DNA from: Apiosordaria backusii
Lineage: Eukaryota; Ascomycota; Sordariomycetes; Sordariales; Lasiosphaeriaceae
Direction: 5' to 3'
DNA: 64,000 bases
Assembly (NCBI GenBank): GCA_030549205.1
Contig: JAUKTV010000005.1
Span: forward strand, 1,240,001-1,304,000
A model generated the notes under the pieces. It did no database searches. It was not told the DNA's origin and saw only the letters and a program-made list of their open reading frames with translations. Below, in pieces: positions 1 through 10,862 of this stretch. Numbering within the stretch: the stretch's first letter is position 1; every line of letters starts with the position of its first letter. The translations under genes and the position numbers were made by a program.

Positions 1-42
1 TCGGATCTCGGCAACCTACATTACATAGGTACCTCTTACATC

Positions 43-1005
43 ATGCCATCACTTTCCACCTCTCTCCTCCTCCTAGGCACAGCAGCCTCCACAGCCCTAG
101 CCCACTCCCACCTCGCTCACATCCTCGTCAACGGCGTCCTCTACAACGGCTTCGACCCCCGCCCGGGCATCATCAACTACCCCAACCGCGTCGGCTGGTC
201 CTCCAACAACACCGACGACGGCTACGTCGGCCCAGCCGATTACGCCTCCCCCGAAATCATCTGCCACAAATCCGGCGCTCCCCCCCTCGCCCACGCCCCC
301 GTGAGAGCAGGCGACAAAGTCCACGTCCAATGGAACGGCTGGCCCATCGGCCACGTTGGGCCAGTATTGGCTTACATCGCCCCCTGTCTCAACACCGCTG
401 ATGGCTGCGGCTCCGTCGCCAAGACCAACCTCCGCTGGACGAAGCTTGACGACTCCAACCCGGTGTTGCTCCCGAATGAACCCGGCAACAACTGGGGAAG
501 CCCGGCAGGGAAGTGGGCAACAGACGTGATGATCGCGCAGAACAACTCGTGGCAGGTGGAAATCCCTCGGGGTCTCAAGCCAGGGCCGTATGTCCTCCGC
601 CATGAGATCATCGCGCTTCACTTTGCAAAGAATAAAGGAGGTGCGCAGAATTATCCAGTTTGTATGAACTTGTGGGTTGAGCCGCCTGCTGTTGGGCAAC
701 CGGCGCCGCAGCCGTTTACGCTGGATAACTTTGATGCGACGAGTTTCTACAAGGATACAGATAAGGGGATTTTGGTTGATGTTTCTAGTAGTTTAAGCGG
801 GTATGTGGTGCCTGGGCCAACGGTGGCGCCTCAGGCGAGAGCGGTGCCGCATAATCAGCAGCAGATGAGTTTGAGTAGGGCGGATGGGACGCCGGTGGTG
901 GTTGTGAGGAGTACTGCGACGCAAAAGTGGACGGCTACTGCTGGGGCGGTCAAGGCGAGGAGGACTGCGGAGCCGGTGGTTAACGGAAGATATTATAGGG
1001 ATTAA
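43..1005 (+). CDS. AA9 lytic polysaccharide monooxygenase (former GH61)
   Basis: Secreted copper enzyme of the AA9 family, which oxidatively cleaves cellulose or related beta-glucans outside the cell. The 320-residue protein has a signal peptide ending ALA at residue 20, so the mature chain starts with His21, the amino-terminal histidine-brace ligand. His104 (WPIGHVGPVLAYIAPC) fits the second copper histidine, and Gln202/Tyr204 in AQNYPVC fit the secondary-sphere glutamine and axial tyrosine. Cysteines at 74, 115, 122 and 207 are available for disulfides. After the catalytic domain (about 21-245) comes a low-complexity tail of about 75 residues without a CBM1. There is no intron. The family call is secure; substrate and regioselectivity cannot be read. 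Confidence 0.95.
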   Translation: MPSLSTSLLLLGTAASTALAHSHLAHILVNGVLYNGFDPRPGIINYPNRVGWSSNNTDDGYVGPADYASPEIICHKSGAPPLAHAPVRAGDKVHVQWNGWPIGHVGPVLAYIAPCLNTADGCGSVAKTNLRWTKLDDSNPVLLPNEPGNNWGSPAGKWATDVMIAQNNSWQVEIPRGLKPGPYVLRHEIIALHFAKNKGGAQNYPVCMNLWVEPPAVGQPAPQPFTLDNFDATSFYKDTDKGILVDVSSSLSGYVVPGPTVAPQARAVPHNQQQMSLSRADGTPVVVVRSTATQKWTATAGAVKARRTAEPVVNGRYYRD

Positions 1006-1508
1006 GGGGTTGCAGTGGGCTAAACAGGGGATAGTGAAGACGATGGCAAGTTTCTTTGTTAGGAAATTTGGATCGGTCATTCAGAGGTATTTAAAGTAAA
1101 GAAAAAGAAGAATGAAACAAAAGAAAGATGTTAATAGACATTTAAATGGCACCACTGCCTCCAACTCTCCAAAGTCTTTCTCCATTTGCTGTTATCGTTC
1201 ATCCTCTTTCAAACGGCCACCCTCTGTGAAGAAAAAAAAAAACGCAGTGCCAAATCTGCAGGCGCTCCATCACATCGTTAAGGTATGATAAATGCTGAGA
1301 CCAAAAGAAAAATCGTTACTGAGCGAGCGAACATGAATGGTATCTACTGATAACAACGAGTCCGCGGGGACCAAACTCTTGAGACCTGCCAATGAAAAAA
1401 ACGAAACAACATCCCCAAAATCTCATTCCCACTGAGTACCTAGGTACTTTCCAACCAGTGCCGCTACTGTCGATAATTGTGTGTGACCGTTGGTGCGTGT
1501 CCGGTGTA
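1006..1508. other. Intergenic, shared 3' region
   Basis: Convergent gap between the AA9 gene and the C2H2 gene. It is modestly AT-rich with short A-runs near 1098-1125 and 1230. A 14-bp perfect palindrome, AGTACCTAGGTACT, lies at 1435-1448. I see no gene. Confidence 0.5.
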
Positions 1509-2371
1509 TCATTTGGGTCCCCTGCCGCGCCGCTTGCGGCCGCACTGATCAATGTGCTGCTCATGATATGCCTTGTCCTGCGTCCAGTCGCCGCAGGTGC
1601 AGACATAGGCAAAGTCGATTCTGAACATGCAGTTCTTGAGGTGCCGGCGATAGTTGTCCTTGCGGGCTTGAACGTAGTTGCACGCGCACTTGTATTTGGG
1701 AACCGAATCACTGGTGTAGTCTTGGATGTTGCGGATGTGCTTCTCGGAGAGGAGGTGGCGATCCCAGTTCTTTTGATTGGCAAACGTCTCGTCGCATGCC
1801 TCGCAGCAGAGCTGAGATGGGGATGAGCTGGGGCCAGGGGCGGGAGGTTGAGGTTCGTAGTCGTATTCATCGTAGTCATCCTGGGGTTGTCTGAATATTT
1901 GATTGTTAGTTTCGACACCTAGACGATCAATGCAGGCCGGAGAACGTACTGGTCATTCCTGGGCAAGCTATCTAGGAGGGTACTGGTGTCCGGGAAGTCT
2001 GTGGCACTGCCATCAAGCAAAGCGTTGTCCATGATCACGTTGCTGTGAAAGCTTCTTCCAAGATGTTCCGGTGTCATGGCATAAGTAGTAGTGGAAGATC
2101 CTGTCCATGATGTAGGGGTATATGCTGGTATGTCCCAGCCCGGGGAGGCAAGAGTGGATGGAGGGACGAAGGACCCGAAGGACCCTGAGTTGTCGTGGCT
2201 AGCTGAGGTCACAGGTAGGTACCCGTACCCTCCTGCATCAGATGGGAAGGGCATGGACAGGGTGGTCTGGTTCATGGGGTAGCTGGTATGGGGAACGTCA
2301 TCCTGGAAATGCATGTTGTTTGATCCGCCCCAATCCCCCTGATCATTGTTTTGCTGATGATACTGGTCCAT
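1509..2371 (-). CDS. C2H2 zinc-finger protein (2 exons)
   Basis: CDS is complement(join(1509..1890,1950..2371)), 267 aa. The 59-nt intron 1891-1949 has donor GTACGT, a CTAAC branch site and acceptor CAG. The first about 168 residues are Ser/Thr/Gly/Gln-rich and probably disordered, followed by an acidic Asp/Tyr stretch. A classical finger follows: C170-x2-C173-x12-H186-x5-H192. Two further Cys/His-rich segments, each opening with C-x-C and ending H...C, come next, and the tail is basic (RKRRGRGP). This suggests a nuclear DNA-binding regulator; the target is unknown. I chose the ATG at 2371 (MDQYHQ) because the in-frame extension to 2461 is Cys/Lys-rich and unlike the rest. Splicing in frame is needed to reach the fingers, which supports the model. 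Confidence 0.85.
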
Positions 2372-4069
2372 AGTGAAGGCGCTGGAAGCTGGACTGGAGA
2401 CCTGTGAGAAGGATGACCTTTTACAACACGACCTTTTGCATGAATGCCATGGATATCGCAATTCTTTATATCTCGGGTTTCAGCAGAGCCTCCAGTCTAC
2501 GACAAGAGACGGGACATGCCGGATTCCAGATGGCTCCCCTCTCCTTTGGTTAGGCCTCACCCTGATACCGGCAAACCGAAAGTCGGTCTTGGCCATCCTT
2601 GATACCGGCTTGCTCTGCTAGACACGTCGCGCGGCTGTGAAGTTGGTGGCTGGTTGAGGTGGTACCTTGGTGGTTTGGCGTTTAGTCACACAAGATGTCG
2701 AAAATACCTAGGGAAAGTGGTAGTTTGAGCCCCTGGAAAATAATGAACTGCAGGTACTGGACAGGGTCGAGCCCCACAAAATGATGTAGCTTCGGCCACA
2801 CTCAGATGAGCATTACTACGGTGGGAGGTGTGGTAGCTGTCAAAGTTTGACAGACCCACCACAGACACGGTGAAGGTGATGGTGATGGTGATGATGCTGG
2901 CAGTTAGGCTGCTTGGGCTAGCTGAGGACCGTTGGGCTGGGAAAGGGCGGGACGACAGGCGAGCAGCCACTCCCGTCCCCTGTAGGACACTAAGGTAGTT
3001 TGGCCCCCAGAAACATGCGGAGCGTGGGGTCGTTAAGAATAAAGTGCCGGCAGACGCGCTTGATAAAAAAGGCAGGGTGATGGCCAATCACGGCCTCACC
3101 GTTGCAGATGTCATCAGAGGTGGTTCATGATCCGCCGACATGGCTCCAGCACAACATCCAGGACGTCCCAAATGACGCCCGTTTCTGGTGCGCCTTGTGC
3201 CATGCATTGGGGTATCTGCAGGATGGCCCTCACTTAGCAGCACCACAACCCCCAATATGCCGGCGTTACATCGGTGCCGGCCTTCTCTGCGTCGAATAGG
3301 AGCAAATAGAAGCTCACCTTTGCCCAGCACTGTTCCACAATCGTTACCGAGCACCTCACCAAGCCGAGGCCTCGCCATGTCCCCTGAGGGTAAACAAAAG
3401 TTGAAACAGAAATACCGCACCTGCTGCCCTCCACTACCTCTCTACCGCTGCTTTGGAACCTTCGCTCTTTTTGACCGAATTTGACACAATGCAAGTCATC
3501 CTTGGTACCGGGAACATACCTTATTCTGGTTTCAGGGTCAGATCGCCGGAATACCGCCGTGTTTTTCTTTTCGCGCCGACCCCAAATGCTAGTGAACCCC
3601 GGTCACTACCGAAAACCTCTCGCTTCCGAAAAGCCGGATCTGGGAGAAAGATGTGACGTGCATACGTGCATCGCATAAGGCTTCGGTGAGAGGCCTCATA
3701 CAAGCCCGGCGAGGCCCGTCTACGTGCCATCCCGGGCGTGGAAATCCAGTTCTCACCCATGCGAGGTCCAGCTGGACTGGGGTGGCTATGGGGATACATG
3801 TACATATCATGGATCAAAACAATCTTTGATGCGCGCACATATCTTTACGATCCATCCAATCTTATTGCTCTACACCTAATCTGCCGCTTGATCTGCTTTC
3901 CCTCATGCAATCTGATTCATCCCTCCTTTCCCCCGGCCTCTGACAGGCCCTTAGATACCAACGCCCTCTACTTCATTGGCGCGCTGTGTCCGAGATTACC
4001 CTCAACATATGCGAGTAGTTCCTCTTCTCCTTTTCGAGCACCAACATCTTGAGCCAGCAACTAGATCAC
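2372..4069. other. Long non-coding stretch
   Basis: Only short overlapping ORFs on both strands are present, with no recognisable domain, no consistent codon bias and no signal peptide. Simple repeats of (GGTGAT)-type occur near 2874-2900. Part is presumably the C2H2 promoter. I cannot support a gene here. Confidence 0.4.
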
Positions 4070-4624
4070 TCACGGCCGCCATCCCACCTCCCTCTCAAAC
4101 GCTGCGTAGGCGCTGTCGAGGTCCTCGTCAGGCCTGTCCTGAACAACCAACTGCACCCCACCAGCCCTGAATAGTTGGGGGATTGGCGCCGTTATTACAG
4201 CGCACAATGGCTGAGAGTTTGTGCTTTTCCACAGCTTGAGCCGCTTCATCTCACGAGTCCCTTGTGGGGGAGGGCCGCTGACAAGTTTGACTATTTTCAG
4301 TCGCGGAAACTTCCCTCGGGAGACGTCTTCGGCAAAGCTGACCAGATCCTCTTGCCACAGACCGTCTGCGTAGTAGAGCATGAAACCCTCGAGGGCGGTA
4401 CATCTCTCAATGAGCGTGGTCAGCACCTATGAGTCTAAGGGCCATACGATGCGATAGTCGACGGCCAAAACACGGAGATCTGGGAACATGAAACCATCGA
4501 TCTGAGAGATGAGACCGAATAGTCCACGGTCCTCTCGCCAGCGATTTGGCAGAGCCCGTGTATGGTTGTGATATGTGTAGCAGCCATGCAGACAAAGGTT
4601 TTGTAGTGACCTGGCGGAAGGAGC
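4070..4624 (-). pseudogene. Leucine-rich/F-box-like protein remnant, truncated
   Basis: On the minus strand one frame runs from about 4624 to the stop at 4070 and is broken once by an in-frame TAG at about 4429-4431. Upstream of the stop it reads like fungal F-box/LRR proteins (SLQNLCLHGCYTYHNH, then ISQIDGFMFPDLRVLAVDYR). Downstream it continues as TTLIERCTALEGFMLYYADG and PRLKIVKLVSGP. Keeping the same frame and the same strand/loop pattern on both sides argues for one original gene. The 5' part is missing: homology-like sequence ends abruptly at about 4625, where an AT-rich block begins. The TAG could be a CAG to TAG change, a CpA transition of the RIP kind, but this is inference. The F-box itself is not present. 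Confidence 0.6.
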
Positions 4625-5395
4625 GTGACCGATGGTGTAAGTATTTTAGTTTATAAATTAGAGAACCCTTTTTAATTATAATTGGATTAAATATTATTAT
4701 GATTATAATAAAATATATAAATAGCTGTTTATAAAAGCAGTAAATAGGCCTTTTAACTTAATTATAATCTATTTTAAGTTAAAGTAGATAAAGATTGTAA
4801 AGCTTTATTAATAAAAAGCTTATATAGACTTTAAAAGATAATATAATCTTATTACCTTTATTTTATTAATAATAAGGTAGATCGGGCTTAAAGAAGAACT
4901 GGTTAATGGAAATAAAGAGATTTTATTTTACTATAGGCGGTATTAAAAATAGAATAAAGAGGAAAGATATATATAAATAAGTTTATAGGTTATATAAGTT
5001 TTGTTAAAGGTTGTAATTTATAGTGATATAATATCCTGTAGTAGCTTTTCTTTTTTAAGCTTTACCTTTTTATTTTAGCAATGCTATAATTAATAGAGTT
5101 ATAAAGGACTAGTAAATTAAGGTTTTGCCCTACTACTTGTAACTCCTATACCCTTTAGGAACTATATATAATAAGGCATTTTATAATTAAGTACGTTTTT
5201 TATAAGTCTGTTCAGATAGTAGAATAAAGAGAAGGGTAGATTTAGGTTCTTTGTAAATTTTAAGGTTAAATTAGCCTTTATTTATGTATATATATATTTT
5301 GTTTGTTTCCTAATGCCTTAGTAATGTAAAGATGGCTAGTTTATATACTAACGCTTCCGAAAAACTGTCCTTCCTATAACCTTTAACAATCCCCT
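4625..5395. repeat. AT-rich, RIP-like block 1
   Basis: Base composition changes abruptly to very AT-rich, rich in TTAA, TATA and TTTAAA, with almost no CpA/TpG-preserving coding signal. It looks like a short transposon remnant degraded by RIP. No terminal repeats or protein motif can be read, so the element type is unknown. It directly abuts the truncated leucine-rich remnant. Confidence 0.6.
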
Positions 5396-7127
5396 TTCTA
5401 ATTTAACAGCGCAGTATCTTACCGGAAGCACAATAGCAACAGTTTACCTCGACCGCCAGATCTTTTACATCCCTCCTAGAGCAGTGGGTCCCAAGTCCGC
5501 GAGCCGTAGTTTTGGGGTTCGAGAGAGGGACCACTCTACGCCGCAGTATACGCACTATTCTCATCACGGTAGTGCTGAAAAGTCACAGGGCGGTGCTATC
5601 TTGATCCCAAGCGATGATACTAATATAGGTAGCGGTAACCTCTGCATTAAAAACAGTGTGCTTAGTCAGATATGTAAGAGAGCAAGTCATTTATATCCAG
5701 CCGACTTACTGGAAGTCGTGCAAAATGTTATAGATACAATTAATAAGTAAACGCAATCAAGTTAGATAGGTAATTAGAAGTTTAAACGCCTCATATATAA
5801 ATACTTTTATACATGTTGATCTTTCAACTTCCCAGTTAAACTTAGCATCCTATAGGAGCTTGTCACGGGAGATGAAGACAGTAGATCAAAACAGGAGAAC
5901 TGGCACCTTAACAGGCATTTTACAGAACATTGACTTTGTTAGTAGATCCACAGCTTCGTACCCAAAGACTTAAATAAGACCATCTAGCTCATCAAAGTCA
6001 ACAATTGCACCATGAAGGAAAGTGGTGGTACGAGCCATTTGCAGCGGTTCGAGACATTGTAGTCAAAACTATGGTTTTCTCGGCTGCAGAGGTTTAAAAG
6101 GAATAATTCCTGACCTTCCTTCCGCTGAGACACCCACTGCCAGGACACTGGTATCTGTTTCTACTTATTTGACCTAGTTGGTATAGCGTGGGTCACTTAT
6201 TACATATTTGCATTTGGGAGAGATGCAGAAGAAATCGAAAGAAAAAATATATATATATCTTACCATGGTGTAGTACCCTATATTATGAAACATAAACTCG
6301 AAAGAAAAGAAAAATCAATGTGGATAGTTAATTGTAGGTGTTTCTATTGTGTAGAGATAAGTGGTTGTAGGTGGAATAATACTGCGATGTGTTGCTGAGT
6401 TTATTGCCCTCCGGACAGGATATTGTCGCTTCGCTTGCTCTCCTCCTTTTCCAACATTGACTGAGGAATAAAAATAACCCTAACCTCTGCCCAAACTTGC
6501 CAGGACCGAGAGTAAGGAAGGAGCGCCCCGTAACGTAGCGGAGAGGCGTGTGAATGACGAACGAAGCGACGTTAATAATTTTATATAAGGAGGAATCTAG
6601 GCCTGTAAAAGTAATCACCAATTCTAAGCACCATTACTCGTTGAGAAGCAATTCTATTTTTGTGTACCTTTTAGATACACCGAATCATTATTCAGCAGTT
6701 ACACCTTCAGCCAAAGTCCCTTTCAAAGATAATACACAACAGATTCGTCACAATAACCACTCCACACACTCAATATAATTTCCATCAACAAGAAGCACAG
6801 TGCAATCCGACGGTAGGGTTAGTATTTAGAAGGGGAAAGTAGAAGGGCTCTTGAAAAGTCACAATAAGGCGAGAGGTATGATTAGCATATGAATATACGG
6901 TAGGTAGGTAGGTTATTTCGATCTAGTTTGATTATCTTCATCAGTTTTTTATAGAGGGACGAAGGACGAAGTTGTGGAATAGGCCTGTGTTTATGATCTA
7001 CTTGTCTATTTATTTCGGTCTATCTTGGTCAAGAACGGCTAATTAAGAAGATCACCATGAGAGTTGCAGAGAGACAGACTTGTTGCCTGCCGATGATGTG
7101 TAGGGAAAGTGGAGAGAGGGTGGCTAT
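5396..7127. other. Non-coding stretch with weak ORFs
   Basis: GC content partly recovers. The longest reading frame (5484-5750, +) opens with GTG rather than ATG and has no recognisable domain; others are shorter. A run of GGTAGGTAGGTAGG lies near 6900, and an AT dinucleotide run near 6247-6260. I cannot support a gene here. Confidence 0.35.
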
Positions 7128-7955
7128 TTAGGGTGTATTATTATACGCCTCAGCCAGGAAGCCCAGAAGGGAGATCCGCATCCTATGGGACTGAGTAAAC
7201 GGAATGACCTCAATATCACAATAGTTGCCGATACCGTCAATAACGAGTGTCTGCTGGCTCTTGGCGGGATTGAGCCGGGAGAAGTTGCAAAGAATTAGCG
7301 CGTCCCAGTTGAACAGGGCAACATAGCGGGTGCGGTGGTTGATGGCATATGAGCTGGCCTGCTTCATCAAAATCGTGGAGTCGCCGTCGAAAAAGGTGTT
7401 CTCGGGGTTGGCGCGACTGATGGCCTGGCTGACAAGGGTGGCCTCTGTAGTGGCAGCCGTGATAGTCTTGATTGCGGCAGTGAACTCGGCTGGTTTGATT
7501 ACGCCGCGCTTCTTGAACTCGACCACGGCAAAGGCGCGGGTCCCGCGGTAGTAGGTGATGTCACCGCGGATTCCGTTTGCCGTGGCCTCAGACTGGCAAA
7601 ACACACCATTGTTTGTCCATAGAGACAATGCCTGGTTCACGGGATGGAGCAGGTGGATAGCCGAGGATCGGACGACATCGCCTTCGCTGCCATGGTACAT
7701 GGCCGGTTCCACTTCAGACAGGAACTCGGTGGTGAGCGCGTTGTTGTTTCCCCGGTTTGCCGTGATATGTATAAGAGTCGCATCGCCACACTGCTGCCAA
7801 TAAAGGGCAACGGAGGCAACGGCAAACTTGGGTGGCTCGGTATTGATGGTCGATGCTCCCGACGCTGAGGCTGTGGCCAGCCCACCGGTGGTAGGATAGT
7901 TGGGGAGTGGCCTCGGAGGGGCCACTGGGAAGGAGCTGGCAAGGTTAACAGCCAT
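7128..7955 (-). CDS. PD-(D/E)XK nuclease-like protein
   Basis: A 275-residue intronless protein that I do not recognise by name. Its middle carries the spacing of the PD-(D/E)XK fold: a candidate helix-1 Glu (81 or 83), Asp132 in GDITYYRG, then E146-F-K148 at the end of a hydrophobic strand (FAVVEFKK), followed by Q199-A-S-S-Y203 and the strand pair RYVALFNWDALILCNF. The N-terminal 45 residues are Pro/Ser/Ala-rich and likely disordered. There is no signal peptide or membrane segment. Nuclease activity is inference from motif spacing alone. It lies in a gene-poor pocket and is divergent from the kinase-like gene at 9082. Confidence 0.7.
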   Translation of the reverse strand: MAVNLASSFPVAPPRPLPNYPTTGGLATASASGASTINTEPPKFAVASVALYWQQCGDATLIHITANRGNNNALTTEFLSEVEPAMYHGSEGDVVRSSAIHLLHPVNQALSLWTNNGVFCQSEATANGIRGDITYYRGTRAFAVVEFKKRGVIKPAEFTAAIKTITAATTEATLVSQAISRANPENTFFDGDSTILMKQASSYAINHRTRYVALFNWDALILCNFSRLNPAKSQQTLVIDGIGNYCDIEVIPFTQSHRMRISLLGFLAEAYNNTP

Positions 7956-9081
7956 TTTGGGGTCAAGTTTTAGTTATTGGCGGGCAATTGGAAAAAAGCG
8001 AGGGCTAGGAAATAACTGGTTGTAACTGTGATTGTGGGTGCACTGTAGAACCGGGATTGTCGGGATAGCTGAGATGTCTTTGCTGTGTTCTAGTCTCTGC
8101 GATGTCTGATGTATAAGTATTGGTTTCTCTTATTAGCATATAACATGCATTTTCAGTCCAAGGTCTAGTCTCGCCCAATAACGGTAACAGGTTAAAAAAT
8201 AAAACAACAGTGGGGTTGATGTTATTTTGGCACTTGAGGCGCGAGAAGGGGGGACATTGGGCGGCGTGTGTGATGTGGCAGGGGGCCAGGTCCTCGAGTT
8301 TCTGGAAGCTCTGGACGGCCTAGCTGGTCGGGATGGCTTTTAACAAGTGCTTGTGGTGCTTGGTGTGTGCAGGGCCAGTTGCAACCCGGCTGGGTCAGCC
8401 CGACCACACGAAACAGAACCGTACCAAAAGGGGCCGTAATTTTTAAACGTTGATGTAGGTAGATGTTCAAAAGATTTCTTAACCGTAGCTCAATGTATGT
8501 AAAAAAGATAAACGTTTGGCTCTTTTTATTAACAGCTAGTCAACTATTTTCTAATGGTTAGCTAATTTTAAATGTTTAAAAGCGTAGTATCTTAAGGAAG
8601 GAAGGTACTTAAAAAAAGAAAGAACGTCCTTTTTTGTATAAATCGTGGCTCAATGCGTGAAAAAATCGGGGAAATCTTACTACAGAACCGTTACGTATTT
8701 CCAACGAGATCCAAAAGGCACAGCAGCTATCTATGGCACAGTGCGGCGTTCTACAATAGCCAAGCAAACCGCTGAGACAGGCCCCACACGCTGGTCCGTT
8801 ACGTGTGCCAGCCAGCCATCACACTTCTTGGTTTCTGTAGCATCAGATTCATTGTTTTTCACCACTTTTGAGCTCCCCTGCGACTATCGCTCCCCCAATT
8901 GCATCAAATCGCAACCCTTCCCCCACTTCACCCGTTTCCCATCGGATTTATTCTATCAACTTTAGCTCCATCAACTCTCCTTTCTGCAACTCTTCCGGAT
9001 CTATCCTCCCCGACTTGATCTCCTTTCTTTCACTCTATCACCAACATACCCTCGGCAACTCCCACTTCACCTCTCCCAAAC
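7956..9081. promoter_or_regulatory. Divergent intergenic region
   Basis: Shared upstream region of the nuclease-like gene (minus) and the kinase-like gene (plus). A locally AT-rich segment at about 8460-8640 resembles the RIP-like blocks. The 8850-9080 stretch is pyrimidine-rich (CT-rich), as is common just upstream of fungal start codons. No defined operator is recognised. Confidence 0.4.
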
Positions 9082-10209
9082 ATGCGCCCACGTTTTGCTC
9101 CGTCCAATCCACAGCTTCCTCCCTCTCCCCCGCGGTTGTGGAATCCGCCACAGGATCCGGAGAAACCAGCCTGTCCGTACCAGGAGAGGTTTGCGGTGGA
9201 AATTAAGCGCCACACTCCTCCGCCGCCCTTTGGCGATCCCCAACACGGCCCTGGAGCATGGCGAGAACGAAGTGACGTGCAACTTTACTCGGCTACCCAG
9301 ACTGAGGTTGTCATGGCATATCCCCCTCTCGAACGCGAAAACACCTCATCGTCGTCTCCCGCACCCACCGCCGCCCTTACCATACTCGGGACCTTGGCTG
9401 TGGCCGACGGACGAGGCCCTCAGCTGGTAGTTTGCTCTGTCACTCCAAAGACTCTCCCAAAAGCTCTTCCGCAAGCACCTTATGAGGCCGTGGCCAAGAT
9501 CTTCGATCCGCTCTACTATTCCTTCGAGTGCAAGGCAGCGGCACACATGCCCGTTAATGTCGCCTGGGAGGCTGATGTCCACTACACGCACGAAGCTGCT
9601 GCGTACGATCATCTCCACCGAACGGGCCAGACTGGTTTGTTTGCCCCAGAGTACTTTGGCTCTTGGACCTTCACCTTGCCCATCACCCACGCGGGAAGAA
9701 AGGTACAGCGGTCTGTTCGCCTGGTGCTCATGGAGAAGATCAAGGGGCCCAGCATCCGGAGCGTTTGTCTTGACCCAGTCGCCCTCTCAGGCTACACCGA
9801 GCAGGATCGCCTTGACATTTTCGCGAAGGTGCTGGATGGCATTGTAAGACAGCGGCACGCCGGTGTTGACCAACGGGATCTAGCCTCACGTAACGTTATT
9901 TTACGGCCCAGTTCCTCACCGTCGACAGGCAACAAGCCGCCCTTGCCCCAGCCTGTCATCATCGACTATAACACAGCTGTTGTATTCGAGCTCACTCGCC
10001 TTGGCAAGCGTCCATTCCAGCTCGCGAAACTTCCAGAGAACCCCATGCAAGTGTTCTGGAACACGAGATTCGCCGAGTTTCGGGGCTGGGTACCTTCAAG
10101 GTGGGATGGCAATGCTCAACTTTGCCAGCAGTGGCTGAAAGAGCGTTTCGGAGGAAAGGCCGCGTCACAGTATACGCCTGTGAGCAGCAAGCTAGAATTC
10201 GCGAAATAG
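9082..10209 (+). CDS. Divergent protein-kinase-like protein
   Basis: A 375-residue intronless protein whose C-terminal two thirds follow the protein-kinase-like fold. EAVAKIFDPLYY fits the beta-3 Lys (K139), and THEAAAYDHL fits the helix-C Glu (E171). LVLMEKIKGPSI fits the hinge, D266 in DQRDLASRNVIL the catalytic loop with N271, and D295 in VIIDYN the metal-binding Asp. A glycine-rich loop is not obvious, the usual HRD is QRD, and DFG is DYN, so activity is uncertain. The first about 95 residues are Pro/Ser-rich. It resembles small fungal kinase-like proteins that are often expanded and rapidly evolving. It sits between two nuclease-fold proteins. Confidence 0.7.
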   Translation: MRPRFAPSNPQLPPSPPRLWNPPQDPEKPACPYQERFAVEIKRHTPPPPFGDPQHGPGAWRERSDVQLYSATQTEVVMAYPPLERENTSSSSPAPTAALTILGTLAVADGRGPQLVVCSVTPKTLPKALPQAPYEAVAKIFDPLYYSFECKAAAHMPVNVAWEADVHYTHEAAAYDHLHRTGQTGLFAPEYFGSWTFTLPITHAGRKVQRSVRLVLMEKIKGPSIRSVCLDPVALSGYTEQDRLDIFAKVLDGIVRQRHAGVDQRDLASRNVILRPSSSPSTGNKPPLPQPVIIDYNTAVVFELTRLGKRPFQLAKLPENPMQVFWNTRFAEFRGWVPSRWDGNAQLCQQWLKERFGGKAASQYTPVSSKLEFAK

Positions 10210-10862
10210 GTTAATTGCAAGTGCTTTTTGGCGAAAAGGGGGGCGGTGTCCGGTTCAATCAGTGTGAAAATTATTAAACGCGTTGAATTGTAACTCAAAT
10301 CAGATTCTCAATCTTTGGGGGGGGGGGGGGGGAGGAAACCATAACAAGCCCATAAACAATGCTTTCGTTAGCTGGTAAAATTTCAGCGCCGAATAATCAG
10401 ATCGCCATTCCCTTCCACAATGAGAAATGCTACCTGGTGAAATAAACGAGAAGTGTAACATTAAGGTATCTACTCTAAAAAGAAATTTGGTGAAGTATGA
10501 AGATACCCAGCCGAGAAGTGACAGGACAGCCGCCGCCATACGCAGCGAACTCCTCTCGCTGTGCTATTCCCGGTACCAAGCCTGGTGTCGAGGCCCAAAA
10601 AGCATCCTTTACTCAGCTCTCCAGAGAGCGCAATGCATAGAGCCCGTATCGCCGCTTACTTGCGTGGCGTGCGTGACTGATGAATCAGTGATGGCGGATC
10701 ATGGCGCACCTCGAAAACGATCTAAACATAAATATAGCCGTGTTTCAATGCAAAGACCGCCGAACGTCAACACTACCTCGTGTTCTCCTTTCGCATGTCA
10801 CCCGCAAGCCTCACTTAACCCACGAACTGAGATCCGTACCCCCAACGTCACAACCACAAAAG
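10210..10862. other. Intergenic with a 16-G run
   Basis: The gap between the kinase-like gene and a small basic ORF. It contains an uninterrupted run of 16 G (10317-10332), followed by A and two more G. No gene is supported; the in-frame extension upstream of 10863 does not look coding. Confidence 0.45.

Noticed and set aside
2686..3494. Several overlapping ORFs of 65-133 codons on both strands
   Set aside because: No domain, no signal peptide, similar ORF length on opposite strands and low-complexity composition; no splice model improves them.
5484..5750. 88-codon plus-strand ORF
   Set aside because: It opens with GTG, has no recognisable family, and lies next to a repeat block; not enough to call a gene.
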